Positions 47,253 through 61,475 of a DNA stretch of 64,000 nt are shown piece by piece. A model generated the notes under the pieces. That model searched no databases. It saw only the letters and a program-made list of their open reading frames with translations, and was not told the DNA's origin. The DNA is from Candidatus Hydrogenedentota bacterium (GTDB lineage Bacteria; Hydrogenedentota; Hydrogenedentia; Hydrogenedentales; CAITNO01). The stretch spans positions 22,573-86,572 of the forward strand of contig CAITNO010000062.1 in NCBI GenBank assembly GCA_903893795.1, read 5' to 3'. How positions within the stretch are numbered: the first letter of the stretch is position 1; each line of letters opens with the position of its first letter. A program made the translations under genes and the position numbers.

Positions 47253-47342
47253 CGTCATTCCCGCGAAGGCGGGAATCCAAGCTTGTCCGACGGCCTGGAT
47301 TCTCGCGCGGAGCTCCGGATCCCCGCCTTCGCGGGGATGACG
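47253..47342. repeat. 26-bp inverted repeat with CGTCATTCC ends
   Basis: Arms at 47253-47278 and 47317-47342 match at 24 of 26 positions when one is reversed. The 'CGTCATTCCCGCGAAGGCGGG' type of arm is widespread in bacterial genomes as a REP-like intergenic element, and the same core appears at 31.9 kb. Confidence 0.85.
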
Positions 47343-47409
47343 GGATGAATAACGCATCTCCGTTCGAGGACAACCCATGCGGCCAGTCCATACATCCACC
47401 GGGATGGGG

Positions 47410-48750
47410 TTATACTTGTACCGGCCCAGCACCGGGGCTTGTCTGGGCGATGAAAATGGGCGCATCACCATCGCGTCCCAGATACTCCCCGTAATAGCGC
47501 CTGCCCACCGTCTCGACAAAGCGTTCAACACGGTCCGCGGGCACGAGGTTCACGGTGGCACCGCCAAACCCAGCCCCGGTCAGGCGGGCACCGAGCGCGC
47601 CTGACTCCAGAGCGATTTCGGTCAAGCGGTCCAGTTCGGGCGTGCTGATGTCCAGATGGTCGCGGCAGCTTGCGTGCGATTCATTCATGAGCCGGCCCAG
47701 CGTGGCGGAATCTTCCGCCATCATCGCATCGCGCGCCGTTTCCACCCGCCGGTATTCACCCGTCTGGTGCCGCAGGCGTGCGAGAATGTTGTAGCCGCCG
47801 TTGAGGACGGGCACTTCTTTCAGCCAGCGCGCAGTCACTCTCTCCGGTTTCTGCCGGAGCCTTTTGGCTATTTCAGTGAGCGGCACGAAACCTTCGGGCA
47901 CGGCCCGTGTAAAGAGCGCATCGGCTTCGCGCGTGGTCAGGCACAGCGGTCCATACCACAGGTCGCCCAAACGCTCAATATCAACGTCCTCGCCAAACTC
48001 CTCAGAAAGCTGCGCGCGTACCAGCGCACAGCCCAGGTGGCACAGGCGGGGATTCATGTTGTACAGGGCGCGCGCCGCCCCGCTTTTTTCCGCTTTCACC
48101 GTGGAATCGCACACCACCACCGCACAGTCGTCGGGCAGGAGCACCGATTCCACGCGCAGCGGGAAGAAATCGATCTTGCAGGCGCGGCCCACAGCTCCGG
48201 CGAGAATGACCGCCTGGTCCATGCCGCCGCCGCGTGTGCCCACAAACTGTTCGGCCTCGGCCAGTATCCCTGCGAGTTTCAGCCGGGAAAGGTCCTGTTC
48301 GAGCGCCAGTCCGAGTGCGTCCATATAGGCCAGCGCGCAGGCAACCACCAGCGCCGACGAGGAACTCAATCCCGCGCCGGAGGGCAGATTCGCCTCGGCC
48401 AGCAGGCAGAAACCCGGACGCCGTTCCGGGGCAAGGACCTGGTTGATGCCCGCCACCGCCGCCCTGGCATAGTTGTCCCAGGAGCCGGGCGGGGAAGGGG
48501 CAAGCGCGCCGTCGTTCAGAAACTCCAACGCGGGAAAGGCAGGGTCGACATTCTTGAGCAGCACGCGGCCGTCGGCGCGCGGCGCCACGGCGATCCGAAT
48601 CTCCTGCGTGAGGGTCATGGGCAACACGGGCAGACCGTTGTAGTCCGTGTGTTCTCCGATAAGGTTGACCCGGCCTGGGGCGCGAAAACATTTTGGCGCA
48701 CCGGCATCGGCAAAGGCTGCTTGGAACTTTTCAATCAATGTTCCCGGCAT
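47410..48750 (-). CDS. Galactokinase-family GHMP kinase (copy 2)
   Basis: 446 residues from ATG 48750; an ATG at 48777 is possible but also lacks a good ribosome-binding site. It has 'GRVNLIGEHTDYNGLPVLP', 'NLPSGAGLSSSSALVVACAL' and 'LGARLTGAGFGGATVNLV', the three GHMP/galactokinase motifs. It is longer than copy 1 by about 60 residues. Galactokinase is the simplest call, but another sugar-1-kinase (for example for N-acetylgalactosamine or arabinose) cannot be excluded. It follows a DUF4432 epimerase-like gene. Confidence 0.85.
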   Translation of the reverse strand: MPGTLIEKFQAAFADAGAPKCFRAPGRVNLIGEHTDYNGLPVLPMTLTQEIRIAVAPRADGRVLLKNVDPAFPALEFLNDGALAPSPPGSWDNYARAAVAGINQVLAPERRPGFCLLAEANLPSGAGLSSSSALVVACALAYMDALGLALEQDLSRLKLAGILAEAEQFVGTRGGGMDQAVILAGAVGRACKIDFFPLRVESVLLPDDCAVVVCDSTVKAEKSGAARALYNMNPRLCHLGCALVRAQLSEEFGEDVDIERLGDLWYGPLCLTTREADALFTRAVPEGFVPLTEIAKRLRQKPERVTARWLKEVPVLNGGYNILARLRHQTGEYRRVETARDAMMAEDSATLGRLMNESHASCRDHLDISTPELDRLTEIALESGALGARLTGAGFGGATVNLVPADRVERFVETVGRRYYGEYLGRDGDAPIFIAQTSPGAGPVQV

Positions 48751-48898
48751 GCGGGGTGATGCTCCAGGGTGATGCATTTGTCAAACACACGGCACCGAAT
48801 GGCCTCGTTCTCAAGTCGCACTTGGGAACGCACTTGCCCGCGAAGCTGTGCTTCGCACGCCGGGGCATGGCTGTACGCAATCAAAAGGACTGCCTGGT

Positions 48899-50038
48899 TC
48901 AACTGCGGTCCTTGGACGGCTTCACGAAATCGAGATAGCTGTCGGTGAAGGCCGTTTTCACGCGGCCCGCCGCCTTTTCGATTTCCTGCACCTGTCCGAG
49001 GTTGGTGATGGCGCCGAATTCGAGGTTGAATTCGCGCGATTCGCCGGGTTTCAGGAAATTGAGCAGCCCGTGTTTGTCGTCCGCCGCGCGGCCCTCAATG
49101 CCGCAGGTGCACGGTTCCAGACCGCACACATATTCCTGTTCGCCCATCTGTTTCCACTGGACAAAACGGGGTAGCTCGTCACTGTTGTACCGCACATAGG
49201 CGCCAAAACCGCGGCCCTTGTCAAAGCCGTCGTTCACGATGGCGGCCGTCACGGAGCCGTCCTTCGCCGGGGCCATGCCGTGGTAGTAGCACTTCTCCGC
49301 GTAGCCGTGGGTTGGCGCGTCCATCTCCGCATACTGCTCGATGCCGTTCTTTGCCTGGGCATCGCGCGGCGCAACGAAGCGGCTCGGCGCGATAAGCCGC
49401 GAACCGGCGTCCACCACGGGCCAGCCGAGGTTGCAGTGGTACAGCAGCATGTAGGGCGTCTTGTTGAATCCCTCGTTCGTCAGCACGTCGCGAATCCAGA
49501 AGCGGTTTTCGCCGAGCACCGTGACCACGCTGCGCGTGAGCGCCAGATTCTCGCCGAAGACGCTTGCCTCGCGCATCGTGCCCTGCACGCAGAGGACATA
49601 GTCATTGCCCTGCCATTCCTGGATGATGCGGACATTGCGCGCCGGGATGTTTCCAATGCGGCCATGGAGTCCGCGGCCGTTGAGCGGGCTGTCCGGCGCG
49701 GGCGCGCCCACATTGGTCAGTCCGCAGGTGGTCACGAGTCCGCCGAAATAGCTGCGCAGCCAGCGAATGCCTTCCGCCTCAAAGTATTGGGGTGCCACGT
49801 TGCCCGTGGTCGAGCGCCAGCCCATGGCCCGTCCGCAGTGGCTTGCCGAGGCAATGTCCAATCCGCGGTCAAGCAGGATGGTCAATTCCAGCCCCGAGCC
49901 CGTGTGGATGATGGCGGCGCGGGTGGGCCGCTCGTTGCCGTCGTCCAACTGCACCGTGCGCACACCGGCAATCTGGTCCATGCCGCCCACGCGGCGGCGC
50001 AGTTCTTTCACCGAATAGTTCTTGCCATAAAGTTCCAT
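48899..50038 (-). CDS. DUF4432 aldose 1-epimerase-like protein
   Basis: 379 residues from ATG 50038, which has GGGAGAG eight bases upstream. The beta-sandwich pattern ('LLDRGLDIASASHCGRAMGW', 'GLHGRIGNIPARNVRI', 'YMLLYHCNLGWPVVDAGSRL') matches DUF4432, the galactose-mutarotase superfamily. It may interconvert anomers of a sugar used by the adjacent kinase. The active-site histidine of true mutarotases is not evident by eye. Confidence 0.8.
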   Translation of the reverse strand: MELYGKNYSVKELRRRVGGMDQIAGVRTVQLDDGNERPTRAAIIHTGSGLELTILLDRGLDIASASHCGRAMGWRSTTGNVAPQYFEAEGIRWLRSYFGGLVTTCGLTNVGAPAPDSPLNGRGLHGRIGNIPARNVRIIQEWQGNDYVLCVQGTMREASVFGENLALTRSVVTVLGENRFWIRDVLTNEGFNKTPYMLLYHCNLGWPVVDAGSRLIAPSRFVAPRDAQAKNGIEQYAEMDAPTHGYAEKCYYHGMAPAKDGSVTAAIVNDGFDKGRGFGAYVRYNSDELPRFVQWKQMGEQEYVCGLEPCTCGIEGRAADDKHGLLNFLKPGESREFNLEFGAITNLGQVQEIEKAAGRVKTAFTDSYLDFVKPSKDRS

Positions 50039-50126
50039 TGCATGCTCTCCCTGGGTGGCGGCGGCCTGCCGTTTTGTTAAAGCATACGAAGCGGCCACGG
50101 GACAGTCAAACCGGTGCCGCCTTAAA

Positions 50127-50183
50127 GTGGCATGGGCGTCCCGCCCATGTTCTTTCCGGCCACGGACAGGATGCCCGTGCCAC
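50127..50183. repeat. 15-bp inverted repeat with internal palindrome
   Basis: Arms at 50127-50141 and 50169-50183 match at 13 of 15 positions. The left arm starts CATGGGCG-TCC-CGCCCATG, a perfect hairpin. It lies between the DUF4432 and metallophosphoesterase genes. Confidence 0.75.
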
Positions 50184-50201
50184 GGTTAAGGGGCGTTTGT
50201 C

Positions 50202-51170
50202 CTACTCTGCTCTCCGCACCCATTCCCCGCCGATGGAGCGCACCACCTCGCGGCGGTAGCCTTCCGGACCAACGTGGCAGACGACGTAATTGTGCACCTG
50301 TGCCTCCGTTGGCAGGCGCTTGCTCAGCGGCGCACCGGCCCCTGCGGTTAGTGTGTAACGCACCCCGTCGGTTATTTTCGTCGCATAGCCGTGTATGTGG
50401 CCCATGAAGACCTCATCCACCTGCTGCTCGGTCATGAGGGCACGGAACTCCTCGCGGAATTTGACGAAGCCGCGGCGCTTGGTCACGGTGACCACGCCGT
50501 CCTCAAAATAGGTCGGCGGAATGTGGAGGAACACAAACTTGTGCCGAATGGGCGATTTGGACAGTTCGCGCCGCAGATAGACAATGTCGTCCCCGTCCAT
50601 CCGCGCGCGTTTGCCGTTGTTTACCCCGACAAAACGGCAGGGGCCGTAATCGAAGGAGAATCTTTCTGTGCCATGCACCGCGCGGTAACCGGCGAAATCG
50701 TTGCGCGCGCCGCGGTCATGATTGCCCGGCACGCTGATCACGGGCACCGGTTCCATGATCTCCAGCAGCGGAATATAGCGTTCCACATATTCCTGGGCGG
50801 TGCCATAGCGCACCAGGTCGCCTGTGTTGAAAAGAAAGGTGGGGTTTTCCCTGCGGGCCTGCCGGTGAATGACAGGCGGCACTTTCTTGGTGGCGCGGTT
50901 GTCCCCCAGCACCACAAAAAGAAACGGCTCGCCGGGCCTTTCCGTTTTCTTCAGCGTTTCAATGGCGGCGGAGGCATGGTATTGACGGCAGTTCCTGGCC
51001 AGTTCCTCCCGTCCCTCGTGGGCGCGGACATACCGGTACATCCGTTTTCCGCCCACCAGTCCGGCAACGGCCGGCAGACCCGCCAGGGCAAACCAGTGGT
51101 TGACAAACAGGCCGGCGAGAATGGCCAGCAGAATGGTTATGGCCAGGAGGAGCCGTTTTTTCTTGGGCAC
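50202..51170 (-). CDS. Membrane-anchored metallophosphoesterase
   Basis: A 322-residue calcineurin-like phosphoesterase. The N-terminus has one or two membrane helices (about residues 8-42). The metal motifs are in order: 'VVLGDNRA', 'FNTGDLVRY', 'SVPGNHDRG', 'VFLHIPP' and 'VFMGHIHGY'. The metal-dependent hydrolase domain should face outward. The substrate could be a nucleotide, a lipid or a phospho-glycan. Confidence 0.9.
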   Translation of the reverse strand: MPKKKRLLLAITILLAILAGLFVNHWFALAGLPAVAGLVGGKRMYRYVRAHEGREELARNCRQYHASAAIETLKKTERPGEPFLFVVLGDNRATKKVPPVIHRQARRENPTFLFNTGDLVRYGTAQEYVERYIPLLEIMEPVPVISVPGNHDRGARNDFAGYRAVHGTERFSFDYGPCRFVGVNNGKRARMDGDDIVYLRRELSKSPIRHKFVFLHIPPTYFEDGVVTVTKRRGFVKFREEFRALMTEQQVDEVFMGHIHGYATKITDGVRYTLTAGAGAPLSKRLPTEAQVHNYVVCHVGPEGYRREVVRSIGGEWVRRAE

Positions 51171-51423
51171 GTTTTGGATTCCTTATTGGGGGAGGGAGGT
51201 GGCAGTCCGGTTCTCAACACGGAAAATGTCCACCACCAAAGTGCGAGAATAATATCAGATAATTCAGGTTGGTAGCCAAAGAAAGCGCGGCGAACGGGGG
51301 GGGAGAAACCCCTATTGTCATTTTCTTTTTTTTGTAGTAAGATGTCGGTGCGGTCGGGGTGTTGCATGGGCGTAAACTGCATCACCGTGTCCGCGGGAAT
51401 TCAACCTAAAGGGATACATTCAA

Positions 51424-52443
51424 ATGCGAAGAAAGGGTTTTACGCTCATTGAACTGCTGGTGGTCATTGCCATCATCGGCATCCTCGCGGCCATCCTGCT
51501 GCCGGCGCTGGCGCGGGCGCGCGAGTCTGCCCGCCGCTCCAGTTGTGCCAACAACCTGAAACAGTGGGGGTTGGTGCTCAAGATGTACTCGAATGAAGCG
51601 AGGGGTTCCTTCCCGCCTCTGATGGTGGGCTCAGGTCCCCTGCCGGACGGGGTTAACTGGACGGGCGTGCTGGATTTGGGGCCGTATATATTTGCCCTCT
51701 ATCCGGAGTATCTGACCGACCCGATGATCTCGTTCTGCCCCTCCAGCCCCAATCTTCAGGACAGCATGAAGAAGGCTAAGTTTGACGATGGCAGGTGGTG
51801 CCTGGGATATGCGGACAAGAACGGTGGCAGATGCGGCCGCTCTATTGACAACTCCTATGCCTATTGGGGATGGATGCTGGACCGTCTGGACTATTGCCCA
51901 ACCTGCAATCCTCCCACCGTATTGCCGCTCAGCAACTTCCAGTTGCTCAGCCTGCTTGCCAGCGTCGTTCCAAACATGCCCAACATTGACCAGAGCACCC
52001 CTGTTCCGGTGCAGCTTGAGCGGGCCATTGAAACCCTGGTCACCGATGACCAAGGCCAGGTGATTGGTGATTTCCTGCCCTACTACAGCGGGACGATTCA
52101 TGGTTTCTATCCCAAGGCTGACCAGGATGTGGACCTTTCGAAAAAATCACCCGGACCCGGCTATGGCACCGGCGGCGGAAACATTGTCTACCGGCTCAAA
52201 GAGGGTGCCGAGCGCTTCCTGATCACGGACATCAACAATCCGGGCGGGGCGAACACGGCCCAGAGTTCGATCTTTGTCATGATGGACGATGTTGCCACGG
52301 TCGTGTCGATGTTTAACCATATTCCGGGCGGCTCCAACGTTCTCTACATGGACGGCCACGTGGAATTTGTGAAATACGAAGAACACGGAAAAGGCCCGGT
52401 GAACGGCCCCGTGGCGCAGCTCGGCGGACTCTTCGGTAGCTGA
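51424..52443 (+). CDS. DUF1559 pseudopilin-like protein (copy 2)
   Basis: A 339-residue paralogue of the protein at 24.6 kb. It has the prepilin start '[20 protein letters not shown]', '[20 protein letters not shown]', and the C-terminal '[19 protein letters not shown]'. The N-terminal 60 residues are nearly the same as copy 1; the middle part differs. It is probably exported and processed by a prepilin peptidase, and has its own terminator. Confidence 0.9.
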   Translation: MRRKGFTLIELLVVIAIIGILAAILLPALARARESARRSSCANNLKQWGLVLKMYSNEARGSFPPLMVGSGPLPDGVNWTGVLDLGPYIFALYPEYLTDPMISFCPSSPNLQDSMKKAKFDDGRWCLGYADKNGGRCGRSIDNSYAYWGWMLDRLDYCPTCNPPTVLPLSNFQLLSLLASVVPNMPNIDQSTPVPVQLERAIETLVTDDQGQVIGDFLPYYSGTIHGFYPKADQDVDLSKKSPGPGYGTGGGNIVYRLKEGAERFLITDINNPGGANTAQSSIFVMMDDVATVVSMFNHIPGGSNVLYMDGHVEFVKYEEHGKGPVNGPVAQLGGLFGS

Positions 52444-52504
52444 GCGCCGCCCCAACTACGACAAAGCAGCCCCGCCCTGAGGCGGGCGCGACCACAAATG
52501 CCAC

Positions 52505-52549
52505 GATGCCCCAATGTTTCTTCAGAAACATTGGGGCATCCTTTGATTT
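52505..52549 (+). terminator. Terminator after DUF1559 protein 2
   Basis: A perfect 16-bp stem (52505-52520 with 52525-52540) and a TTCA loop, followed by a short T-rich tail. Confidence 0.85.
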
Positions 52550-52554
52550 GGGGG

Positions 52555-52952
52555 AGTGTTTCCTGTTCTATAAGGTGTATATGATGCAATCTGGAAAGAA
52601 CGATTAATGAGTAAATCAAGAAATAATCCAGCATTAAGCCAGATTTTGGCGGACAAAATCCTACCATATGGTAGGCAAATTTATTGCAATTTCGGGAAAA
52701 TATGCGTTTATCGAAATTTCTTATCATATTGCCATGTTTCACTTTATAAAATTACCGTCCTCGGGGGGCGTGGTAATTTTGATTTATGGACGGATTTCCT
52801 GTATCATACCGTTTGGAATGCAATTTCCCGTTACAACGATATTGTTGCGGTGAAATGGTCCCAATGGCGCTCACGAAACGGCGTACTCTGCCCGAAAATC
52901 GTGTTAGCCCCTTGCGGAGTGGTCATCCTGGCAAAACAGAAGGAATCCTGAA
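52555..52952. promoter_or_regulatory. AT-rich upstream region of gltB with palindromes
   Basis: About 400 bp that is clearly more AT-rich than its neighbours. It has a perfect 16-bp palindrome, CCTACCATATGGTAGG (52660-52675), and an inverted repeat AAAATTACC (52748-52756) / GGTAATTTT (52772-52780) that overlaps the -35 box. A possible small frame starts at 52607 but reads poorly after its first 25 residues. Confidence 0.55.
52779..52807 (+). promoter_or_regulatory. Putative gltBD promoter
   Basis: TTGATT at 52779-52784 and TATCAT at 52802-52807, 17 bp apart. The right half of an inverted repeat overlaps the -35 box by 2 bp. The leader would be about 140 nt. Confidence 0.5.
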
Positions 52953-57480
<4,528 letters not shown>

Positions 57481-57494
<14 letters not shown>

Positions 57495-58992
57495 ATCCAA
57501 AGGGTTCATGAACTTCAAGCGCGAGTTGGCCGATCTCCGCTCCCCCGAGGAGCGGATTCGGGATTTCGACGAGATCATCAATTCGCTGCCGCCGGAGAAA
57601 CTCCAGCAGCAGGCGTACCGCTGCATGAACTGCGGCGTGCCCTTCTGCCACAGCGGCTGTCCGCTGGGCAACCAGATCCCCGATTTCAATGATCGGGTGA
57701 AGGACGGCGACTGGGCGGGCGCGCTCGAGATTCTGCACTCGACAAACAACTTCCCCGAGTTCACCGGCCGCGTGTGCCCCGCGCCCTGCGAGAGCGCCTG
57801 CGTGCTCGGCATCATCGATCCGGCCGTGGCCATCGAGATGATCGAGCGTGAAATTGCCGACCGCGGATGGGCCGAGGGGCGCATTGAGCCCCAGCCGCCC
57901 GAGCGCCGCACGGGCAAGAGCGTCGCCGTCATCGGTTCCGGCCCCGCCGGACTGGCCGCCGCGCAGCAGCTCAACCGCGCCGGCCACACTGTGGTCGTTT
58001 ACGAGCGCGCCGACGAAGCGGGCGGTCTGCTCATGTACGGCATTCCCAACTTCAAGCTCGACAAGAACGTGGTGCGACGCCGTGTCGAGCAGATGCGCGC
58101 CGAAGGCGTCGAGTTCCGCTGCGGCAGTGAAGTGGGCCGCAATGTGCCCACCAGCGAGCTGGAGCAGTACGACGCGATCGTTATCGCCATCGGCTCGACC
58201 AAGCCCCGCACTTTCGAGGGCATGAACATTCCCGGCTCGAATCTGAACGGCATTTACACGGCCATGGACTTCCTGACCCAGCAGACCCAGCGCCTGCTCG
58301 GCAAGCCGGTCGAAGGCCCCGAAATCACGGCCGCCAACAAGCGCGTCGTGGTCATCGGCGGCGGCGACACCGGTTCCGACTGCGTCGGAACGGCCCTGCG
58401 GCAGGGCGCAAAGTCCGTGCTCAACATCGAGCTGTTCCCCAAGCCGCCCGCGGGCCGCGCCTTTGAGAATCCCTGGCCGCTGTGGGACTTCATCCTGCGC
58501 ACCTCTTCGAGCCACAAGGAGGCCGAGGGCGGCGACTGCCGCGACTGGTGCATCAACACCAAGGAATTCGTGGATGACGGCAGCGGCAACGTGCGCGCCC
58601 TGCGCGTGGTCCGTGTGGACTGGAGCAGCGACGCCTCCGGACGCCGCACCATGACAGAGATCCCCGACAGCGAAAAGCGCATTGAATGCGACCTCGTGCT
58701 CATGGCCATGGGCTTCACCCAGCCCGAGACCGACACCTTCGTGTCCGACCTGGACCTGGAAATCGAAAAGAACCGCTTTGGCCTGGGCATAAAGGCCGGG
58801 TCGAATTTCGTCACCAGCAAGCTCGGCATCTTCGCCGCCGGCGACGCCCGCCGCGGCCAGTCCCTGGTGGTGTGGGCCATCCACGAAGGCCGCGAAGCGG
58901 CCCGCGCCGTGGACCTCTACCTCATGGGCTACTCCGACCTGCCCACCATCAACTCCTTCGGCTACGAGACGCTCAAGCACGTCGGGGGTTGA
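57481..58992 (+). CDS. gltD: Glutamate synthase small subunit
   Basis: 503 residues from ATG 57481; the frame opens further upstream inside gltB but the family-like start is 'MLPDKSKGFMNFKREL'. It has the N-terminal Fe-S cysteines ('CMNCGVPFCHSGCPLGNQIP', 'CPAPCESACVLG'), the FAD site 'AVIGSGPAGLAAAQQLNRAG' and the NADPH site 'VVIGGGDTGSDCVGTALRQG'. It passes electrons from NADPH to GltB. The gene is overlapped by the end of gltB and followed by a terminator. Confidence 0.97.
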
Positions 58993-59003
58993 ACTGCGGG
59001 AAA

Positions 59004-59118
59004 AGAATCCAGAAGCTAGAATTCAGAATCCAGAATAAAGAACCCGGCACGGTGCATGAGAGTATGCTGTGCCGGGTTTTCTTTCATTTGTCTTCTATTC
59101 TGACTTCTGGATTCTCTC
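59004..59118. repeat. Heptamer repeats flanking the gltD terminator in opposite directions
   Basis: Five 7-bp units of the type AGAATCC run at 59004-59038. About three more units in the opposite direction run at 59091-59116, so the whole forms a large imperfect palindrome around the terminator hairpin. Confidence 0.65.
59041..59088 (+). terminator. Terminator of gltBD
   Basis: A 10-bp stem (59041-59050 with 59069-59078), an 18-nt loop and a T-rich tail. Confidence 0.8.
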
Positions 59119-59122
59119 TCAG

Positions 59123-60175
59123 CTATTTCACCGCGTTGAAAAACGCCCGCATCGCCGCGATGTTTTTCGCGTTCCCCGAACCATCCTCCGGCGGCAGTGT
59201 GGTCTTTGCGTCCGGCTTGGCGAATCCGTAAACGCCAAACCCGGCGAACTGCGGGTCGTGCAGAATCTTGTCCGCGTTGTGCTGGTCACCCCAGCCACAG
59301 ATGCACTGGATGAGCTTCGTCTTCGGCCCGACCGCACCGCGCACCGCCTCCAGCTTGGCCGGGTCAAAATGCTCGTTCATGACCCAGTCCACCTCCTGCA
59401 GCATGGAGCATCCCTTCATCTGCGGATGTTGCAGGTCATAACAGCTCAGCCAGATAATGCAGTCCGGCTTCGCCGCTTTGGCCGAATCGTGGATGACCCG
59501 CCAGCACCGCTCCACGGCCCGCCGGTTGAACTCGTTGGTCTTTTCCCTGTCCATGGCCTCCACGCCGGGAAAGGGCGCGCCGAACAACTCCTGATACATC
59601 GTCTTTTCACAGTCCAGCCAAGTGTACTTCTTGTCCGGATACTGGTTCATCGGGCTGAACACCCAGTCAATCATGAATCCGTCAATCCCGGTCTTCTGAA
59701 GCGCCTCGGGAATGACCCTGCCCAGATAATCCAAATAGCTCCGCGTCAGCGGGATGGCAATCGCGTTTGGAATGGGGTGAACCTCATCGGGATGTTTCTC
59801 GCACCAGTAGGTGTTGCCACCGATGCAGAAATACCCCATCACCTTCATCCCCGCCCCGTGGCCCAGCTCGGCAATCTCCTTCAGGAATTCCCCTTTCATC
59901 CCCGGCTGCACCGGTGCCACCGAACTCTGATACCAGGCATATCCCGGACAACTCACGCAAAAGGTCTGGATGGTGTTGACCCCCAGTTTCTTATACCACG
60001 CCAGATGCTCCGCCGCCGCAGCCCCGGCATACATCCCCGGCGGCGCAAAGCCCGCATCACCCCAGTTGAAGTCGATGCAAAACGCCTTGATGCGCGCCGC
60101 GTCCGGTGCAGCCCCGTCCGCAACGGCCGTTGCGGCCACCAAACAACATGCCGTGAGACAGGTTAATAAACGCAC
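59123..60175 (-). CDS. Secreted TIM-barrel protein, glycoside-hydrolase-like
   Basis: A 350-residue protein. The GTG start at 60175 is chosen because GGAGGA lies eight bases upstream and a signal peptide follows ('RLLTCLTACCLVAATAVADG'). The body alternates strands and helices as in a TIM barrel: 'AFCIDFNWGDAGF', 'GIDGFMIDWVFSPMNQYP' and 'PDCIIWLSCYDLQ'. It recalls GH29/alpha-fucosidase-like and DUF families, but I cannot name one. It is probably a periplasmic glycan enzyme. Confidence 0.68.
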   Translation of the reverse strand: MRLLTCLTACCLVAATAVADGAAPDAARIKAFCIDFNWGDAGFAPPGMYAGAAAAEHLAWYKKLGVNTIQTFCVSCPGYAWYQSSVAPVQPGMKGEFLKEIAELGHGAGMKVMGYFCIGGNTYWCEKHPDEVHPIPNAIAIPLTRSYLDYLGRVIPEALQKTGIDGFMIDWVFSPMNQYPDKKYTWLDCEKTMYQELFGAPFPGVEAMDREKTNEFNRRAVERCWRVIHDSAKAAKPDCIIWLSCYDLQHPQMKGCSMLQEVDWVMNEHFDPAKLEAVRGAVGPKTKLIQCICGWGDQHNADKILHDPQFAGFGVYGFAKPDAKTTLPPEDGSGNAKNIAAMRAFFNAVK

Positions 60176-60202
60176 CGCATGGTTCCTCCGTCTGGTGGAG
60201 AA

Positions 60203-61333
60203 TCAGTCATCGCTTCCAGACTCCTTGCTCCATTCCAGAAGTTTCCTGCGCAGTTCATCCTTCGAGGGCAGGTAAAGCTGGTACTCCTTGGCATGGATGT
60301 TGGCTTCCGGGGGCAGCGTAATCTCCACCATGGCGTCGTGCTTCTTCTTGCACAAAATGATGCCAATGGTCCGCTCTTCGCCCGGAGTTCTGACATGACG
60401 GTCAAAGTAATTGACGTACATTTGCATCTGGCCAAGGTCTTGATGCGTCACCTTGCCGATCTTGAGGTCAATGAGCACATAACACCGGAGCAGCCGATTG
60501 TAGAAGACCAGGTCCACAAAAAAGTGGTCCTCATCGAAGGTGAACCGCTTCTGGCGCGCCTCGAACAGAAAGCCTTTGCCCAGTTCCAGTAAGAACGCCT
60601 CAAGCTTGTCGATGATGGCCGTTTCCAGATCGGATTCCGAAAACTTGGTCCTTTCTTCAAGGCCAAGAAATTCGAGCACGTAGGGTTCCTTCAACAAGTC
60701 TTCGGGTCGGGCGACGACCTGCCCTTCCCGCGCCAGCTTGCGGACCCCCTCTTTGTCCCGGCTCAGTGCCAACCGTTCATAAAGCCCCGAATTGTATTGG
60801 CGTTTGAGTTCGGGCAATGTCCAACCGTTGTCCGCAGCCTCCATTTCATAGAAGGAACGTTCCTCGGGGTTCTTGATGCCCATAAGAAACACATATTGGG
60901 TCCAGCCAAGGCGAAAGGGTGAACCGCCGCCTGCAGGACCGGCTATCAGCGCTGGGATGCCTTCCCCATTCGATACCAGCTCCTTTGAGCGCTTTCCCAA
61001 TTTCCCAGTTGTCAACTGGGATTTTTCAGGGATTCGAGCCCGATAGGTCAGAAAAAACTTGCGCATGTATTCCAGGTTCGAGCGCGAGAAGCCACGACCA
61101 AACTCGGTTGTCAGGGAATCGGCCAGTACGCTGAGTTGCGCTTTGCCATACTCTGCTCGCTTCTTTCCCCGCTGTTCATGCTCGACGATCCGCCGTCCAA
61201 TCTCGAAGTTCGTCAAGACCTGAACGAGGTCCACACCCCGCGCCACTGTCCTGCGCGCTGAAACAATCAACTCCCGGATGGAAGAAAAGAGGGGAATCTC
61301 ATCGGTGTTCGCCGTTTCAGATTTTCTCGTCAT
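60203..61333 (-). CDS. DUF1016 (YhcG-type) PD-(D/E)XK nuclease
   Basis: A 376-residue protein. The N-terminal DUF1016_N domain ('LSVLADSLTTEFGRGFSRSN') is followed by a C-terminal PD-(D/E)XK nuclease-like domain, with 'DHFFVDLVFYNRLLRCYVLI' and 'DLKIGKVTHQDLGQMQMYVN' supplying the D...DxK core. These proteins are frequent in accessory and restriction-type islands. The gene is upstream of the TIM-barrel gene and downstream of a truncated frame, all on the minus strand. Confidence 0.88.
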   Translation of the reverse strand: MTRKSETANTDEIPLFSSIRELIVSARRTVARGVDLVQVLTNFEIGRRIVEHEQRGKKRAEYGKAQLSVLADSLTTEFGRGFSRSNLEYMRKFFLTYRARIPEKSQLTTGKLGKRSKELVSNGEGIPALIAGPAGGGSPFRLGWTQYVFLMGIKNPEERSFYEMEAADNGWTLPELKRQYNSGLYERLALSRDKEGVRKLAREGQVVARPEDLLKEPYVLEFLGLEERTKFSESDLETAIIDKLEAFLLELGKGFLFEARQKRFTFDEDHFFVDLVFYNRLLRCYVLIDLKIGKVTHQDLGQMQMYVNYFDRHVRTPGEERTIGIILCKKKHDAMVEITLPPEANIHAKEYQLYLPSKDELRRKLLEWSKESGSDD

Positions 61334-61475
61334 GGTTCAATCATCCTCAGACGCCTGGTCGCCGCCTGCATTATCCCGCCCCATGGCCTGGTGCCGCAAC
61401 CTTCATCATGAAGAATTCCCCAGGCCTTTTACGCCTGCACCGGCGTTTCATGCCAACCGCTCGCACGACTCCTTG

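Noticed and set aside
45084..47348. 754-residue plus-strand frame opposite the DUF4838 gene
   Set aside because: His/Val-rich antisense pattern with no domain; the minus-strand gene has a lipoprotein start and clear domains.
52607..52951. 114-residue frame before gltB
   Set aside because: The first 25 residues look plausible and an SD-like GGAAAG precedes it, but the rest reads like non-coding AT-rich sequence and crosses the promoter palindromes.
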